Assembly (NCBI GenBank): GCA_023252195.1
Contig: JAHEXI010000002.1
Location: forward strand, 186,001 to 250,000
Source of the DNA: Pseudonocardiales bacterium
GTDB lineage: Bacteria > Actinomycetota > Actinomycetes > Mycobacteriales > Pseudonocardiaceae
Direction: 5' to 3'
DNA length: 64,000 bases
Translations under genes and position numbers: made by a program
The notes under the pieces: generated by a model
Databases searched by the model: none
Told to the model about the DNA's origin: nothing
What the model saw: the letters and a program-made list of their open reading frames with translations, nothing else
Part shown: positions 19,861 through 29,300 of the stretch, piece by piece
Layout: every line of letters starts with the position of its first letter
Position numbering within the stretch: position 1 is the first letter of the stretch

Positions 19861-19913
19861 CAGGCACCATCACCCGACGCGCAGACCTCTCGCACCCGCG
19901 AGGGGTCTTTTTT
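19849..19913 (+). terminator. cimA attenuator with mutually exclusive hairpins
   Basis: Hairpin 1:2 is CGCGTCGGGT (19849-19858) with ACCCGACGCG (19872-19881), a perfect 10-bp match. Terminator 3:4 is GACCTCTCGC (19884-19893) with GCGAGGGGTC (19898-19907), one G-T pair, followed by six T (19908-19913). Segment 19872-19881 can instead pair with CGCGAGGGGT (19897-19906) at eight of ten positions, which would disrupt the terminator. This is the textbook attenuator layout. Confidence 0.9.
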
Positions 19914-19943
19914 GTTGCCCGCACACCTCTTGGAGCCTCGACG

Positions 19944-21569
19944 ATGTCCCGCACCAGCCCAGCCGGAACCCCGCTCGGTGACGACTTCCACCTCTACGAC
20001 ACCACGCTGCGCGACGGGGCCCAGCGCGAGGGGATCTCCTACTCAGTGGCCGACAAGCTCGCCGTCGCCCGGCTGCTGGACGCGCTGGGTATCGGTTTCA
20101 TCGAGGGTGGCTGGCCCGGAGCGATGCCCAAGGACACCGAGTTCTTCGCCCGCGCCGCGGCCGGTGAGCTGGAACTGAGCCACGCCGCGTTGGTGGCCTT
20201 CGGCTCCACCCGACGCGCCGGGCTGCGCGCCGCGCAGGACCCGCAGGTGCAGGCGTTGCTGGCATCGGGAGCTCCGGTGGTGACAGTGGTCGCCAAGTCC
20301 GATCGGCGGCATGTGGAGCGGGCGCTACGTGTGGACGTGGCGCAGGCCTGCGCGATGGTCGCGGACACCGTCGCGCTACTGGTCGGTGAGGGGCGGCGGG
20401 TATTTCTCGATGCCGAACACTTCTTCGACGGCTACGCCTTCGACGCAGACTGCGCATTGCGGGTGCTCGAGGCTGGCGTCACCGCGGGCGCCGACGTCGC
20501 GGTGCTCTGCGACACCAACGGTGGGCAGCTGCCGCTGCAGCTCGCCGAGACCGTCGCCGAGGTGGTGGCCCGCACCGGTTTCCGGGTGGGAATCCACTGC
20601 CAGGATGACACCGCCTGCGCGGTGGCCAACTCGGTCGCGGCGGTGCAGGCCGGGGCCTCTCATGTGCAGTGCACCGCCAACGGCTATGGCGAGCGGACCG
20701 GCAACGCCGACCTGTTCGCCGTCGCCGGCAATCTTGTCACCAAGCTAGGGATGCCGGTCCTCCCGGAGCACGGGATGGCCGAGCTCACCCGCACCGCGCA
20801 CGCGCTGGCTGAGATCGCCAACCTCGCGCCCGACACCCACCAGGCCTACGTCGGGAGGTCGGCCTTCGCTCACAAGGCGGGGCTGCACGCGAGTGCGATC
20901 AAGGTGGATCCGGAGTTGTACAACCACCTAGACCCCACGGTGGTGGGCAACTCGCAGCGTGTGCTGGTGACCGAGATGGCCGGCCGGGCCAGTATCGAGC
21001 TCAAGGCAGCCGAGCTCGGACTGGACCTGGCCGGCCGCTCGACGGAGATCGGCGCGGTCACTGCGCGGGTCAAAAAGCTCGAGTCGCAAGGCTGGTCTTT
21101 CGAGGCTGCTGACGCCTCGTTCGAACTGCTGCTGCGCCAGGAGGTCGACGAGGTGCCGCCCGCGTCGCCGTGTCAGCTGGAGTCCTACCGGGTGATCGTG
21201 GATCATGGCACAGGCGGGGAGGTCGTCGCGCAGGCGACGGTGAAGGTGGACGTCGCGGGGCAGCGAGTGATCGCCACCGCCGAGGGCAACGGACCGGTCA
21301 ACGCGCTGGATGCCGCATTGCGGCAAGCGTTGGGTGCCCAACTACCGTGGCTGGAGAACGTGGAGCTGTCCGACTACAAGGTCCGGATCCTGCCCGGTAC
21401 CCACGGCACTGACGCAGTGACCCGGGTGCTGGTGGACACGACCGACGGGACGGGATCCTGGACCACGGTGGGCGTGCACGGCAACGTGGTGGAAGCCTCC
21501 TGGCTCGCGTTGCTGGACGCGATGATCTACGCGGCGCTACGTCACCACGGTGTCGCCAGCACCGCCTGA
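19944..21569 (+). CDS. cimA: Citramalate synthase
   Basis: 541 residues from ATG 19944 with GGAG at 19932-19935. A LeuA-like TIM-barrel enzyme that condenses pyruvate and acetyl-CoA to (R)-citramalate, opening the threonine-independent route to isoleucine. The start HLYDTTLRDGAQREGISYS carries the metal-binding Asp and catalytic Arg. The HxD/NG motifs appear in GIHCQDDTACAVANS and QCTANGYGERTGNADL. The C-terminal LeuA dimer/regulatory domain spans about residues 390-520. It resembles the 2-isopropylmalate/homocitrate synthase subfamily annotated as CimA. The isoleucine-type attenuator directly upstream supports this assignment over other LeuA paralogs. Confidence 0.92.
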   Translation: MSRTSPAGTPLGDDFHLYDTTLRDGAQREGISYSVADKLAVARLLDALGIGFIEGGWPGAMPKDTEFFARAAAGELELSHAALVAFGSTRRAGLRAAQDPQVQALLASGAPVVTVVAKSDRRHVERALRVDVAQACAMVADTVALLVGEGRRVFLDAEHFFDGYAFDADCALRVLEAGVTAGADVAVLCDTNGGQLPLQLAETVAEVVARTGFRVGIHCQDDTACAVANSVAAVQAGASHVQCTANGYGERTGNADLFAVAGNLVTKLGMPVLPEHGMAELTRTAHALAEIANLAPDTHQAYVGRSAFAHKAGLHASAIKVDPELYNHLDPTVVGNSQRVLVTEMAGRASIELKAAELGLDLAGRSTEIGAVTARVKKLESQGWSFEAADASFELLLRQEVDEVPPASPCQLESYRVIVDHGTGGEVVAQATVKVDVAGQRVIATAEGNGPVNALDAALRQALGAQLPWLENVELSDYKVRILPGTHGTDAVTRVLVDTTDGTGSWTTVGVHGNVVEASWLALLDAMIYAALRHHGVASTA

Positions 21570-21601
21570 GTGGGGAGTTCGGCCACCACCCACAGGGGAA
21601 T

Positions 21602-21690
21602 GTCGGTGGTGTCGAGGTCACGGACGAGACCGACGTGCGAGCGCACCCAAAAACGTCGGTGGTGTCGAGGTCACGGACAAGATCGATGTG
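21602..21690. repeat. Pair of 36-bp direct repeats after cimA
   Basis: Two copies beginning GTCGGTGGTGTCGAGGTCAC at 21602-21637 and 21655-21690 (period 53 bp) differ at only a few positions near the 3' end. The rest of the 270-base gap between cimA and the HAD gene shows no gene that I can support. Confidence 0.88.
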
Positions 21691-21838
21691 TACTCGCAGC
21701 ATGCAGACGGGCTATTGCGGGCGGTGTTGGTTACGCGATGCCGTATGGCAGTTGCAGAGAGCGACTGCCCCGACCACACGAATCGTTACGCGTTTTCACC
21801 GGGTCAGCAGAGTCCCAGCGGCGTCGCGAGGACCTAAC

Positions 21839-22630
21839 GTGCACCGAGTGACTCTCGCGCCTGAGTTGAGCCCTGTCGCGTCGATTCCCCGCGAGGTCGT
21901 CGCCGTCTGCTTTGACGTGGACGCGACCCTGGTCGACTACGAGGCCTCGACCCGCGCTGGGCTGCGGGAGCTGCTCGGGACTGACGACGCCTGGCCGGAA
22001 TGGTGTGCGCTGACCGAGGCACACTACGCGCGCTACCTGGCCGGGCAGGTCGACTTCGACATGATGCGCCGACATCGCACCAAAGACTTCTTTGCCTGCC
22101 GGGGCGAGCACCTCTGCGACGGCGAGGTAGTCCGGCGTGAGGAGCGCCGGGCGGCGGCGGTGCGGCGAGCCTGGAAGCTCTTCGACGACGCCCTGCCGTG
22201 CCTGCGGGCGCTGCGGGCACTCGGCATGCGGTTGGCCGCGGTCACCAACGCAGCGGGCGACCACCAGCGTGCGAAGCTCGGGGCGCTGGGTCTGGAGTCC
22301 ACTTTCGATGCGGTGCTGATCTCCGGCGAGCTCGGGGTGGCCAAGCCACACCGGGCGATCTTCCGCAGGGCGTGCTCTGTCCTCGGAGTGCGTCCCGCCC
22401 AGGCCGTCCACGTCGGCGATCGACTCGACACCGATGCCGAGGGCGCGCGGGACGCTGGGCTGCACGGAGTGTGGCTGGACCGCTCTGGCTGCGGCGCGCT
22501 TCCCCACGACGCCGGAATCTCGGTGATCGGGCGATTAGCCGAGCTTCCCGCGCTGCTCACCCGGCATGCGGGCGGCCAGCTGGTAGCCCAAACGACAGCC
22601 CAATGGAAACCGGCACTCGTGGTCGACTAA
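21839..22630 (+). CDS. HAD-superfamily hydrolase (subfamily IA)
   Basis: 263 residues from GTG 21839, with GAGGA near 21828-21832 as ribosome site; GTG 21848 is an alternative. All four HAD motifs are present: I, FDVDATLVDYEAST with the nucleophile Asp and general acid Asp; II, AAVTNAAG with Thr; III, Lys in GVAKPHRAIF; IV, VHVGDRLDTDAEGARDAG with metal-binding Asp residues. The helical cap between motifs I and II is of the C1 type, as in phosphoglycolate phosphatase and haloacid dehalogenase. The substrate cannot be told from sequence. Located just upstream of tRNA-Gln and transcribed in the same direction. Confidence 0.88.
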   Translation: MHRVTLAPELSPVASIPREVVAVCFDVDATLVDYEASTRAGLRELLGTDDAWPEWCALTEAHYARYLAGQVDFDMMRRHRTKDFFACRGEHLCDGEVVRREERRAAAVRRAWKLFDDALPCLRALRALGMRLAAVTNAAGDHQRAKLGALGLESTFDAVLISGELGVAKPHRAIFRRACSVLGVRPAQAVHVGDRLDTDAEGARDAGLHGVWLDRSGCGALPHDAGISVIGRLAELPALLTRHAGGQLVAQTTAQWKPALVVD

Positions 22631-22684
22631 GATCCGTGCCCGGTGCTGGTTCGGGTCCGTGGGGCCCCGGAGACGGACACCTGG

Positions 22685-22756
22685 TGGGGTATGGTGTAAT
22701 CGGCAGCACGACTGATTCTGGTTCAGTTAGTCTAGGTTCGAGTCCTGGTACCCCAG
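22685..22756 (+). tRNA. tRNA-Gln (CTG)
   Basis: A 72-base cloverleaf without encoded CCA. Acceptor arms are TGGGGTA and TACCCCA. The anticodon stem is ACTGA/TCAGT around loop TTCTGGT, with anticodon CTG at 22718-22720. The T-arm contains GGTTCGAGTCC. A substrate of the GatCAB pathway encoded at 5782-9091 if no glutaminyl-tRNA synthetase exists. Confidence 0.96.
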
Positions 22757-22780
22757 CGAATGTCATCATCGCGTTCTCGC

Positions 22781-22853
22781 GGCCCCGTCGTCTAGCGGCC
22801 TAGGACGCCGCCCTCTCAAGGCGGTAGCGCGGGTTCAAATCCCGTCGGGGCTA
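22781..22853 (+). tRNA. tRNA-Glu (CTC)
   Basis: A 73-base cloverleaf without encoded CCA. The acceptor GGCCCCG pairs with CGGGGCT (G1-U72). The anticodon stem CCGCC/GGCGG encloses CTCTCAA with anticodon CTC at 22815-22817. The T-arm GGGTTCAAATCCC is canonical. It lies 24 bases after tRNA-Gln, so they are probably one transcript. Confidence 0.96.
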
Positions 22854-22873
22854 CACCGGTGGTATCCGCTAAG

Positions 22874-22914
22874 GCGGCCCCTGATCTGGGAGTTCATGTC
22901 AGGGGCCGCTCTTT
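22874..22914 (+). terminator. Intrinsic terminator after tRNA-Glu
   Basis: A perfect 11-bp stem, GCGGCCCCTGA (22874-22884) with TCAGGGGCCGC (22899-22909), and a 14-base loop, followed by TCTTT. It ends the tRNA transcript. Confidence 0.88.
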
Positions 22915-23101
22915 GCTGTCCCGGCTGCGCCCGGTGCTAGCCGGCCGTCGCGTCTGCGTCGAATACGTGCCAACTCCGTGCCGCCGTGAGGTGTGAGATG
23001 TGTCCCGGGTGACTGCATGGCCCCGGCCGTACCGGGGACAACCCTGCGTGCGCCGCTTGCCCGGAGGATTCATCGGCCGAGTTCACCGATTGTCCACCCC
23101 G

Positions 23102-23155
23102 GGTGGTAACCATCCGTTCATAGGTGGTTACATTCGGTTTACCGATGGTGGTTAC
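23102..23155. repeat. Three spaced GGTGGTTAC-type direct repeats
   Basis: GGTGGTAAC at 23102-23110, GGTGGTTAC at 23123-23131 and GGTGGTTAC at 23147-23155 are spaced 21 and 24 bases, about two helical turns, in the gap 22915-23422. The spacing suggests protein binding on one DNA face. No gene is supported in this 500-base gap. Confidence 0.6.
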
Positions 23156-23422
23156 TGTCTGTTCGTCGGAGGGTGGCACCGGGTCGTCGGGGTGATCCGG
23201 TGCCCAACCGTTGACCGCAGTCCGCGTCGCCGGTTCGAGCGTGGCGGGCTGCTGGGCGTGGTGAGGGGCGCCTGGGGTAGGCATAACGTGGGTGTGTGTT
23301 GAAGGTCAGTGACCCGAACGGCGCGCCGGCGGCGGCGAAAGTCACCCGACGAATGAGATTGCTTCCCTGGTGGAAGGGTATCATCACCCGGGTAATCGTG
23401 TGTATGAGATTGGTGCCCGCTG

Positions 23423-24268
23423 ATGCCCGACATTCAGAAAATCGGGCTCGATCTGAGTCCCAGTGAACAACCACTGAGCTACCCAGGGAAGTTGGTCACG
23501 ACGAACTGCCTATTATTCGGGTCGTGGCTCTACGTGCTTCAATCCATCGCAGGACTTCCCCCCGCGGACTGGAGCGTCCAGCATGACGGGGGGCCACTGT
23601 CGCTGGCGAACGCTGACCGCCTTGGGGCGGCTCTGTCAGCGGCACGGGCAGCCCCGATGGCCAGCCGGTCTCCGGTCGTGGCAGTCGGCTCGAATGCCGC
23701 GCCCGGGCAACTATCGTACAAATACCGCGGCCACTCACACCACAACATTATTCCGATAACTCACGTCGTCACATCGAAACTGACTGTGGCACACTCCGCG
23801 CACATCAGCAATGCCGGCTACATCCCGTTCATTCCAGTTTTGGCCGAGGGTACGCGACGAACTAGACTCAGCGTATTGTGGCTCGATGCCGAGCAGCTGC
23901 GGCGAATGGACGATACTGAGCCGAACTACACGAGGGTGACAGTCGAGTCACCCGCTGTCAGCGCCCAACTGGACGCAGGGCTGTCCTCCGAGTCGTTCAA
24001 TCTATACCGGGGTCTGTGGGGAGCGCTATGCTCCGAGCCCGGTGTATCGCCGATGATGGCTACCTCCCAGGCAGGCGTCTACTCCTTTCTCTCCACACAC
24101 CAATGGTTCCGCTTGATTGTTCCAGAATCGCGCGACGGACCGCAGAGTGCGGCAGCGGCTCTCGCCCATGACGAAGCGCGCCAGCGGCAGATCCGGCACG
24201 AGCTGGCATCGCGTGGCTTGGTGGCCACGGACGGACTGTCGGGGATCGCGCGTTCTGCGGCGACGTAG
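23423..24268 (+). CDS. Hypothetical protein, gamma-glutamylcyclotransferase-like
   Basis: 281 residues from ATG 23423. The middle part resembles the GGCT/AIG2 fold: VVAVGSNAAPGQLSYKYRG has the GSN..P loop typical of that superfamily. It is followed by SAHISNAGYIPFIPVLAEGT and WLDAEQLRRMDDTEPNYTRV, where a conserved acidic residue would act as the base. I am not certain of the assignment. The coding sequence has more A/T and rarer codons (ATA, TAT, AAA) than the surrounding genes, and the region has no counterpart in the mycobacterial order. Both points suit an acquired gene. Function unknown. Confidence 0.6.
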   Translation: MPDIQKIGLDLSPSEQPLSYPGKLVTTNCLLFGSWLYVLQSIAGLPPADWSVQHDGGPLSLANADRLGAALSAARAAPMASRSPVVAVGSNAAPGQLSYKYRGHSHHNIIPITHVVTSKLTVAHSAHISNAGYIPFIPVLAEGTRRTRLSVLWLDAEQLRRMDDTEPNYTRVTVESPAVSAQLDAGLSSESFNLYRGLWGALCSEPGVSPMMATSQAGVYSFLSTHQWFRLIVPESRDGPQSAAAALAHDEARQRQIRHELASRGLVATDGLSGIARSAAT

Positions 24269-24353
24269 AGCCTGTGCACGTCCGCGCTGCCACCATGCCA
24301 CCGCGACCCGCGGAACCCTCCGGGCGCTGAAATTTGTCTGGGATTAGGTTGGG

Positions 24354-25724
24354 GTGGTGGCTGAGATGTCGGGGGAAGGACCGTTGCGGGTCGTTGTAGT
24401 GGGGGCGAGCCTCGCGGGGTTGTTCGCCGCTGCCGCCGCAGCGTGCAGGGACAACTCGGTAACGGTGCTTGAGCGTGATGTCCTACCTGGCGAACCGGAG
24501 CCCCGGGCTGGGGTGCCACAGGGGGAGCAGCCACATGTGTTCCTCTTTCGTGGCCTTCTCGCCCTGGAGGAGCTGCTGCCCGGCTCGCGGCAGGAGCTGC
24601 TCAGTGCCGGTGCCGTGCCCGTTGATACCGGTGGGCTGCCGTGGCTTGCCGAGCATGGGTGGCTGCCTGTCGAGCAACGCGGGTTCGAAGTGTTGTCGCT
24701 GACTCGTCCGCTGTTCGAGCATGTGTTCCGGCGCAGGGTGGCGGGGCTGCCCGGGGTGGAGATTCGCACTGGTTCGAGGGTGATCAGTCTCCGGCGTCGT
24801 GATCTGCACTGGGCGGTGGGTCTGGCGGACGGCTCCACTGTGCTGACCGATCTCGTGGTCGACGCGTCCGGGCGCAGCTCGCGGCTACCGGTGTGGTTGG
24901 CGGAGGCTGGTGTGGGGCAGGCACCGGTTTCTCAGGTCGATTCAGGGGTGGGTTACGCCACTCGGATGTACGCCGACGCCCCATCCGGCTTCGGTGCCGT
25001 GGGTGTTGTCCTCCAGCAGACGCCGGCGACGTTGGTCGGCGGTATCGCGCTGCCGGTTGAGGGTGATCGTTGGCTGGTGACCGCCGTCGGCTGCGGTGAG
25101 CACCGGCCTCCGCGCGATGCCGCGGGGTTCGAGTCGTTCCTCCAGCGGTTACCCGACCCGGCGCTGGCGGAGCTGGCGCGCCACGCCGAGCCGGTCGGCG
25201 ACGTTGCCGTGCATCGCCAAACCGGCAACCGCCGCCATCGCTACGAGCGGGTGCCGGATTGGCCCGAGGGCCTGCTCGTCGTTGGCGATGCGTTATGCGC
25301 ATTCAACCCCATCTACGGGCAAGGCATCACGGTCGCGGCTTGTGAGGCCCTGCTCTTGCGCCAGGCGCTTGCCGCCGGTCTCGGCCCAGGTTATACCCGT
25401 CGACTACTCCGAAAGTTCACTACCGTCGTGTCGCTGCCCTGGGCCATGTCCACGAGCGAGGATCTGCGCTATCCCACCAGCATCGGTCGTCAGTCCCTTC
25501 CACAGGCGCTGCTCGGCCAGTGGACTCAGCAGCTCAGCCGCCTCGCCGCCCATGGGAATCTGCACGCATACGCTGTCATGGCCCGGGTTTACCACCTGAT
25601 GGGCTCTCCCGTGCTGTTGTTCCACCCTGCTCTCGGTGCCGCGGCATTGCGGGCCCGGCTCACTGGCTACGGACCCGCGACCGCACGCCCCGCCGCCCTT
25701 GATGCGCTGACCCCTTCAGCCTGA
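24354..25724 (+). CDS. FAD-dependent monooxygenase / epoxidase-like oxidoreductase
   Basis: 456 residues from GTG 24354; GTG 24357 and ATG 24366 are close alternatives. The N-terminal dinucleotide-binding motif VVVVGASLAGLFAAAAAA is intact. VVDASGRSSRLPVWL lies near residue 170, and the GD motif GLLVVGDALCAFNPIYGQG near residue 310 contacts the FAD pyrophosphate and ribityl chain. This is group A flavin monooxygenase architecture. Overall it resembles squalene-epoxidase-like enzymes such as those of polyether biosynthesis (MonCI, Lsd18). No polyketide genes are nearby, so the substrate is unknown. It follows the cyclotransferase-like gene in the same direction. Confidence 0.8.
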   Translation: MVAEMSGEGPLRVVVVGASLAGLFAAAAAACRDNSVTVLERDVLPGEPEPRAGVPQGEQPHVFLFRGLLALEELLPGSRQELLSAGAVPVDTGGLPWLAEHGWLPVEQRGFEVLSLTRPLFEHVFRRRVAGLPGVEIRTGSRVISLRRRDLHWAVGLADGSTVLTDLVVDASGRSSRLPVWLAEAGVGQAPVSQVDSGVGYATRMYADAPSGFGAVGVVLQQTPATLVGGIALPVEGDRWLVTAVGCGEHRPPRDAAGFESFLQRLPDPALAELARHAEPVGDVAVHRQTGNRRHRYERVPDWPEGLLVVGDALCAFNPIYGQGITVAACEALLLRQALAAGLGPGYTRRLLRKFTTVVSLPWAMSTSEDLRYPTSIGRQSLPQALLGQWTQQLSRLAAHGNLHAYAVMARVYHLMGSPVLLFHPALGAAALRARLTGYGPATARPAALDALTPSA

Positions 25725-25751
25725 TCACACCACCGAAGTAACCCGGTAAGA

Positions 25752-26090
25752 TCAGGCTGCGTCGGTCCTCAGTCCCCGCAGGGTACTTTGTTGCTTGGCC
25801 GCGGCATCGCCCTGCTTTTCTATCTCGGCGCGCTCGTAACGCTGAATCATTTCTGCCCAGAGCTCGGCGACTGTTCTCGCCTCGCCGAGGCTATCGATCT
25901 TCGCGGACCAGTTCACAAAGCAGCGTCCACTATCGTCGACAGCTTGATGAGGTAGTTTCACGCTGTCGTCATGGTCCCGGTGGAAGGGTCTAAAGATGAT
26001 GTAGACTCGCCAACCTGTCCATGGCTGGAACTCGATCGAGAAGCCGTAGTCAGCGAGCCCGTCCTGCGTCCGGTAAGTCATGACGGTCAT
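25752..26090 (-). CDS. Hypothetical protein
   Basis: 112 residues from ATG 26090, chosen because AAGGAG (26095-26100) sits just upstream; a longer frame to 26198 lacks support. The sequence has a mixed alpha/beta N-terminal half (DGLADYGFSIEFQPW, then GWRVYIIFRPF), a middle with Cys and Trp residues (GRCFVNWSAK), and a charged helical C-terminus with a possible coiled coil (residues about 80-105). I recognise no family. It is divergent from the large STAND regulator at 26337 with a 245-base gap and has somewhat lower GC than the backbone genes, so it may belong with that regulator. Confidence 0.65.
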   Translation of the reverse strand: MTVMTYRTQDGLADYGFSIEFQPWTGWRVYIIFRPFHRDHDDSVKLPHQAVDDSGRCFVNWSAKIDSLGEARTVAELWAEMIQRYERAEIEKQGDAAAKQQSTLRGLRTDAA

Positions 26091-26329
26091 GATTCTCCTT
26101 TCATGATTCGCGCGGGGGTCACCCAGATCATGTTCGCAGACGTTACTGATGGAGTCGCTCACGCCCAGTGGAGATATTTTCTCCCCCTGCCGAAGCACCT
26201 GTGACCTGGTAAAATAGAGATTTCTTGACGTAAAAGCTCACGAGCAGCGTTCGGATCTCTTCCGGTGCAGGGGAGAGTTCCAGCCATTACCTAAGGATCA
26301 TGGTGTACAAAGTTCCGCAGGAGGGCACG

Positions 26330-26359
26330 ATGAACCATGGCGCGCAGATCGGTTGGTAA
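26330..26359 (+). CDS. Nine-codon upstream ORF overlapping the STAND regulator start
   Basis: ATG 26330 encodes MNHGAQIGW and stops at TAA 26357-26359. The strong AGGAGG at 26319-26324 is placed five bases before this ATG but 12 bases before the regulator ATG at 26337 in another frame. The small ORF could reduce or tune translation of the regulator. Expression is not demonstrated. Confidence 0.4.
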   Translation: MNHGAQIGW

Positions 26360-29300
26360 GGCATACCGCGAGCAACAGCGGGAACGTCTGGTTCGGCTCG
26401 GGCTGCACGGCCGCCAGCTCATCGAAAAGCTTGTGACGGACTTGCTGCGCTGTGGCTGTCGGCCCCGAGAGGCCTGGCGATTGGCCCACGAACTCACCCA
26501 GGAGGAGATCGCGAAAAGATTCGACCGAATCCGGTGCGATCTGGATATCCGCATGCGGGGCAGCCGTATCTGTGAGTATGAAAAGTGGCCTACGGGAGGT
26601 GTCCGACCGTCGGTGCGGACGCTGAAGATCCTGGCGGCCATCTACGAAACCACGTGGGACCAGTTGGTCGACGTAGACGATCTGGAAGCAATGCCGGCTT
26701 GCGACCGGCAGGCATTTCTGGACATCAGCGACTTGCGCCACGGTGAGTCGTTGGAGCTACCGGTACAGCGGCAGAGCAGTCGTCGTCCTAGCGCACAAGG
26801 CGGCGACGACCCACGGGCTCAACAGATGATCGTCGCGGTTGACCCGGCGACTGTCGGTGAACGGCTGACCGGACCAACACCGGGGCGTCCGGGGGGCGGG
26901 CTGCCCGGCGAGGTTACGCACTTCACCGGGCGGGACAGACCGATGGCGGAGCTGCGCGCTCAGATTTCCGAGCAGGCTCCGCACGGCACCGTGGTGAGCA
27001 TCTACGCAATCGACGGCATGGCGGGAGTGGGAAAGACGGCGTTCGCCCGGCATGCCGCCCAGGAGTTCGCGTCGTGCTACCCGGACGGAGGCATCTGGGT
27101 CGACCTGTTTGGTCATACCCCTGGCATGCAGCCACGCGAAGCATATGGGGCGTTGGAGCAGATGCTGCTCCAACTGGGTGTTCCGCCGGAGGCGATCGAA
27201 GCTGATCTTGCCGACCGCCAAGATCAGTGGCGCCATCATATCCACCTGCGGCGCATGCTGATCGTGCTGGACAACGCACGTACTAGCGACCAGGTGCTGT
27301 CGCTGCTCCCCGAAGCACCTGGCTGCCTTGTGTTGATCACCAGCAGGCGCAAACTGACCGGTCTGACCGACGCGTACCCGCTCTCGCTGGACGTCTTGGG
27401 GTGGGGTGAGGCGGAACAACTGTTCATCAAGCTGGTCGGCCCGCAACGGTGCAAGGACCGCGAGGCTGTCGGGGAGATCCTGGCCGCGTGCGGTCGGCTG
27501 CCATTGGCGATCAGACTCATCGGCGGGTGGTTACGTCACCACACGGGCGAGCTCCTCGCCGACGTTGCAGCGGACTTTGCCGACCAGACCGCGGCGCTGG
27601 ATACATTGATTGCTGAGCACGTTTCGGTGCGGGCGGCTTTCGAATGGTCCTACCAGCTCATGACTTCTGAGCAGCGTCGGGCTTTCCGCCTATTGGGCTG
27701 GCATCCCGGACCCGAGATCACACCGGTGGTGATCGCCGCGGTGGCCGACGTATCACCCGGCCGGGGCAGGCAGCTCTTGCGCGAGCTTGTCGACCACAAC
27801 CTGCTAGAGCAGCTGTCAGTCGCGGGCGCTGCCGGGGGTCCGCGGTACCGAATGCACGACCTGGTGCGTCTTTACGCCGGGGAACGTGCCGACGCTGAGG
27901 AGCCACCAGCCCAGCGGGCGGCGGCAGTGGATCGGCTGGCCAGCAGGTACCTGGCGATCATCCATGAGGCCGACCGGTTGCTTCGGCCCTATGTCTCCGG
28001 CGACCCTGGTAAATGCGCCGACCAGGATGTGGCGCTGGCGTTCGCTGACGCCTCGCAGGCGCGCACCTGGCTGATTGTTGAGCGGCATAACCTGCTCGGG
28101 TGTGTCCGAGCAATGAGCTCGACCGCGCAAGGCGCAGACCTGGCGACTGTATTGGCTGGACATTTCCGCGACTTCGGTTTTTGGTCCGATGTCCGTTATC
28201 TGCACGGCCGATCCTTAACCGTCTGCCGACACCTTGGTGATCGGCGCGGTGAGGTCGACGCATTGTGGGGGCTGGGTTATGTTGAGCGGCTGGTGGGTGA
28301 GTACGGCCAGGCACGCAATTACCACACTCAAGCGTTGACCCTGGCCCGGCAGCTCGATTACCGGCGTGCTGAAGCCGACGCGCTGGGCGGGCTGGGCCAA
28401 ACTGAGCGACTGGTGGGGGAGTACGTCCAAGCCCGCAATTACCACACTGAGGCGTTAGCCCTCGCCCGGCAGCTCGATTACCCATTCGGTGAGGCGGACG
28501 CGCTGCGGGGGCTGGGTCAGGTTGAGCGGCTCGTCGGGGAGTACGTCCAGGCCCGTGAGTACTACACCCAGGCCTTGGCCTTGGCCCGGCAGCTCGGTTT
28601 CCAGCGTACTGAAGCCGACGCGTTGCGCGGGCTGGGTCAAGTTGAGCAGCTGGTCGGGGAGTACGGCCGGGCTCGCGACTACCACACCCAGGCGTTAGCG
28701 CTGGCTCGCCACCTCGGTTACCAATTCGGTGAGGTCCTGGCCCTGCGGGAGCTGGGTCAAGTTGAGCGGCTGGTCGGGGCGTACGTCCAGGCCCGCGAGT
28801 GCCACACCCAGGCGTTGGCCCTGGCTCGGCACCTCGGTGACCGGCGTGATGAAGCCGAAGCGCTGCGCGGCCTGGGCCAGGTTGAGCAGCTGGTCGGGGA
28901 ATACGGCCAGGCCCGCGAGTACCACGCCCAGGCCTTGGCCCTGAGCCGCAGTGTCGGTGATCGGCGTGCTGAGGTCGAGGCGCTGCGCGGCCTGGGCCAG
29001 GTTGAGCAGCTGGTCGGGGAATACGGCCAGGCCCGCGAGCACTACACCGAGGCGTTGTCCCTGGCACGGCATCTGGGTTACCGATTCGGTGAGGTCCTGG
29101 CGTTGCGAGGGCTGGGCGAGGTCGAGCGGCTGGTCGGGGAGTACGGGCAGGCTTGCGAGCACTACACCGAGGCGTTGTCCCTGGCACGGGACCTGGGTTA
29201 CCGGTTCGGTGAAGTTTTGGCGTTGCGGGGGCTGGGCGATGTGGAGCGGCTGGTCGGGAAGTACGGCCAGGCCCGCGAGTACCACACCCAGGCCTTGACC

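Noticed and set aside
22781-22853. tRNA-Glu as an attachment site of an integrated element
   Set aside because: No integrase and no second copy of the tRNA 3' end was found at the far side of the variable block, so an att site cannot be supported.
22937-23284. 115-codon minus-strand ORF in the gap after the tRNA genes
   Set aside because: Low-complexity composition caused by the GGTGGTTAC repeats, no ribosome site and no recognisable fold.
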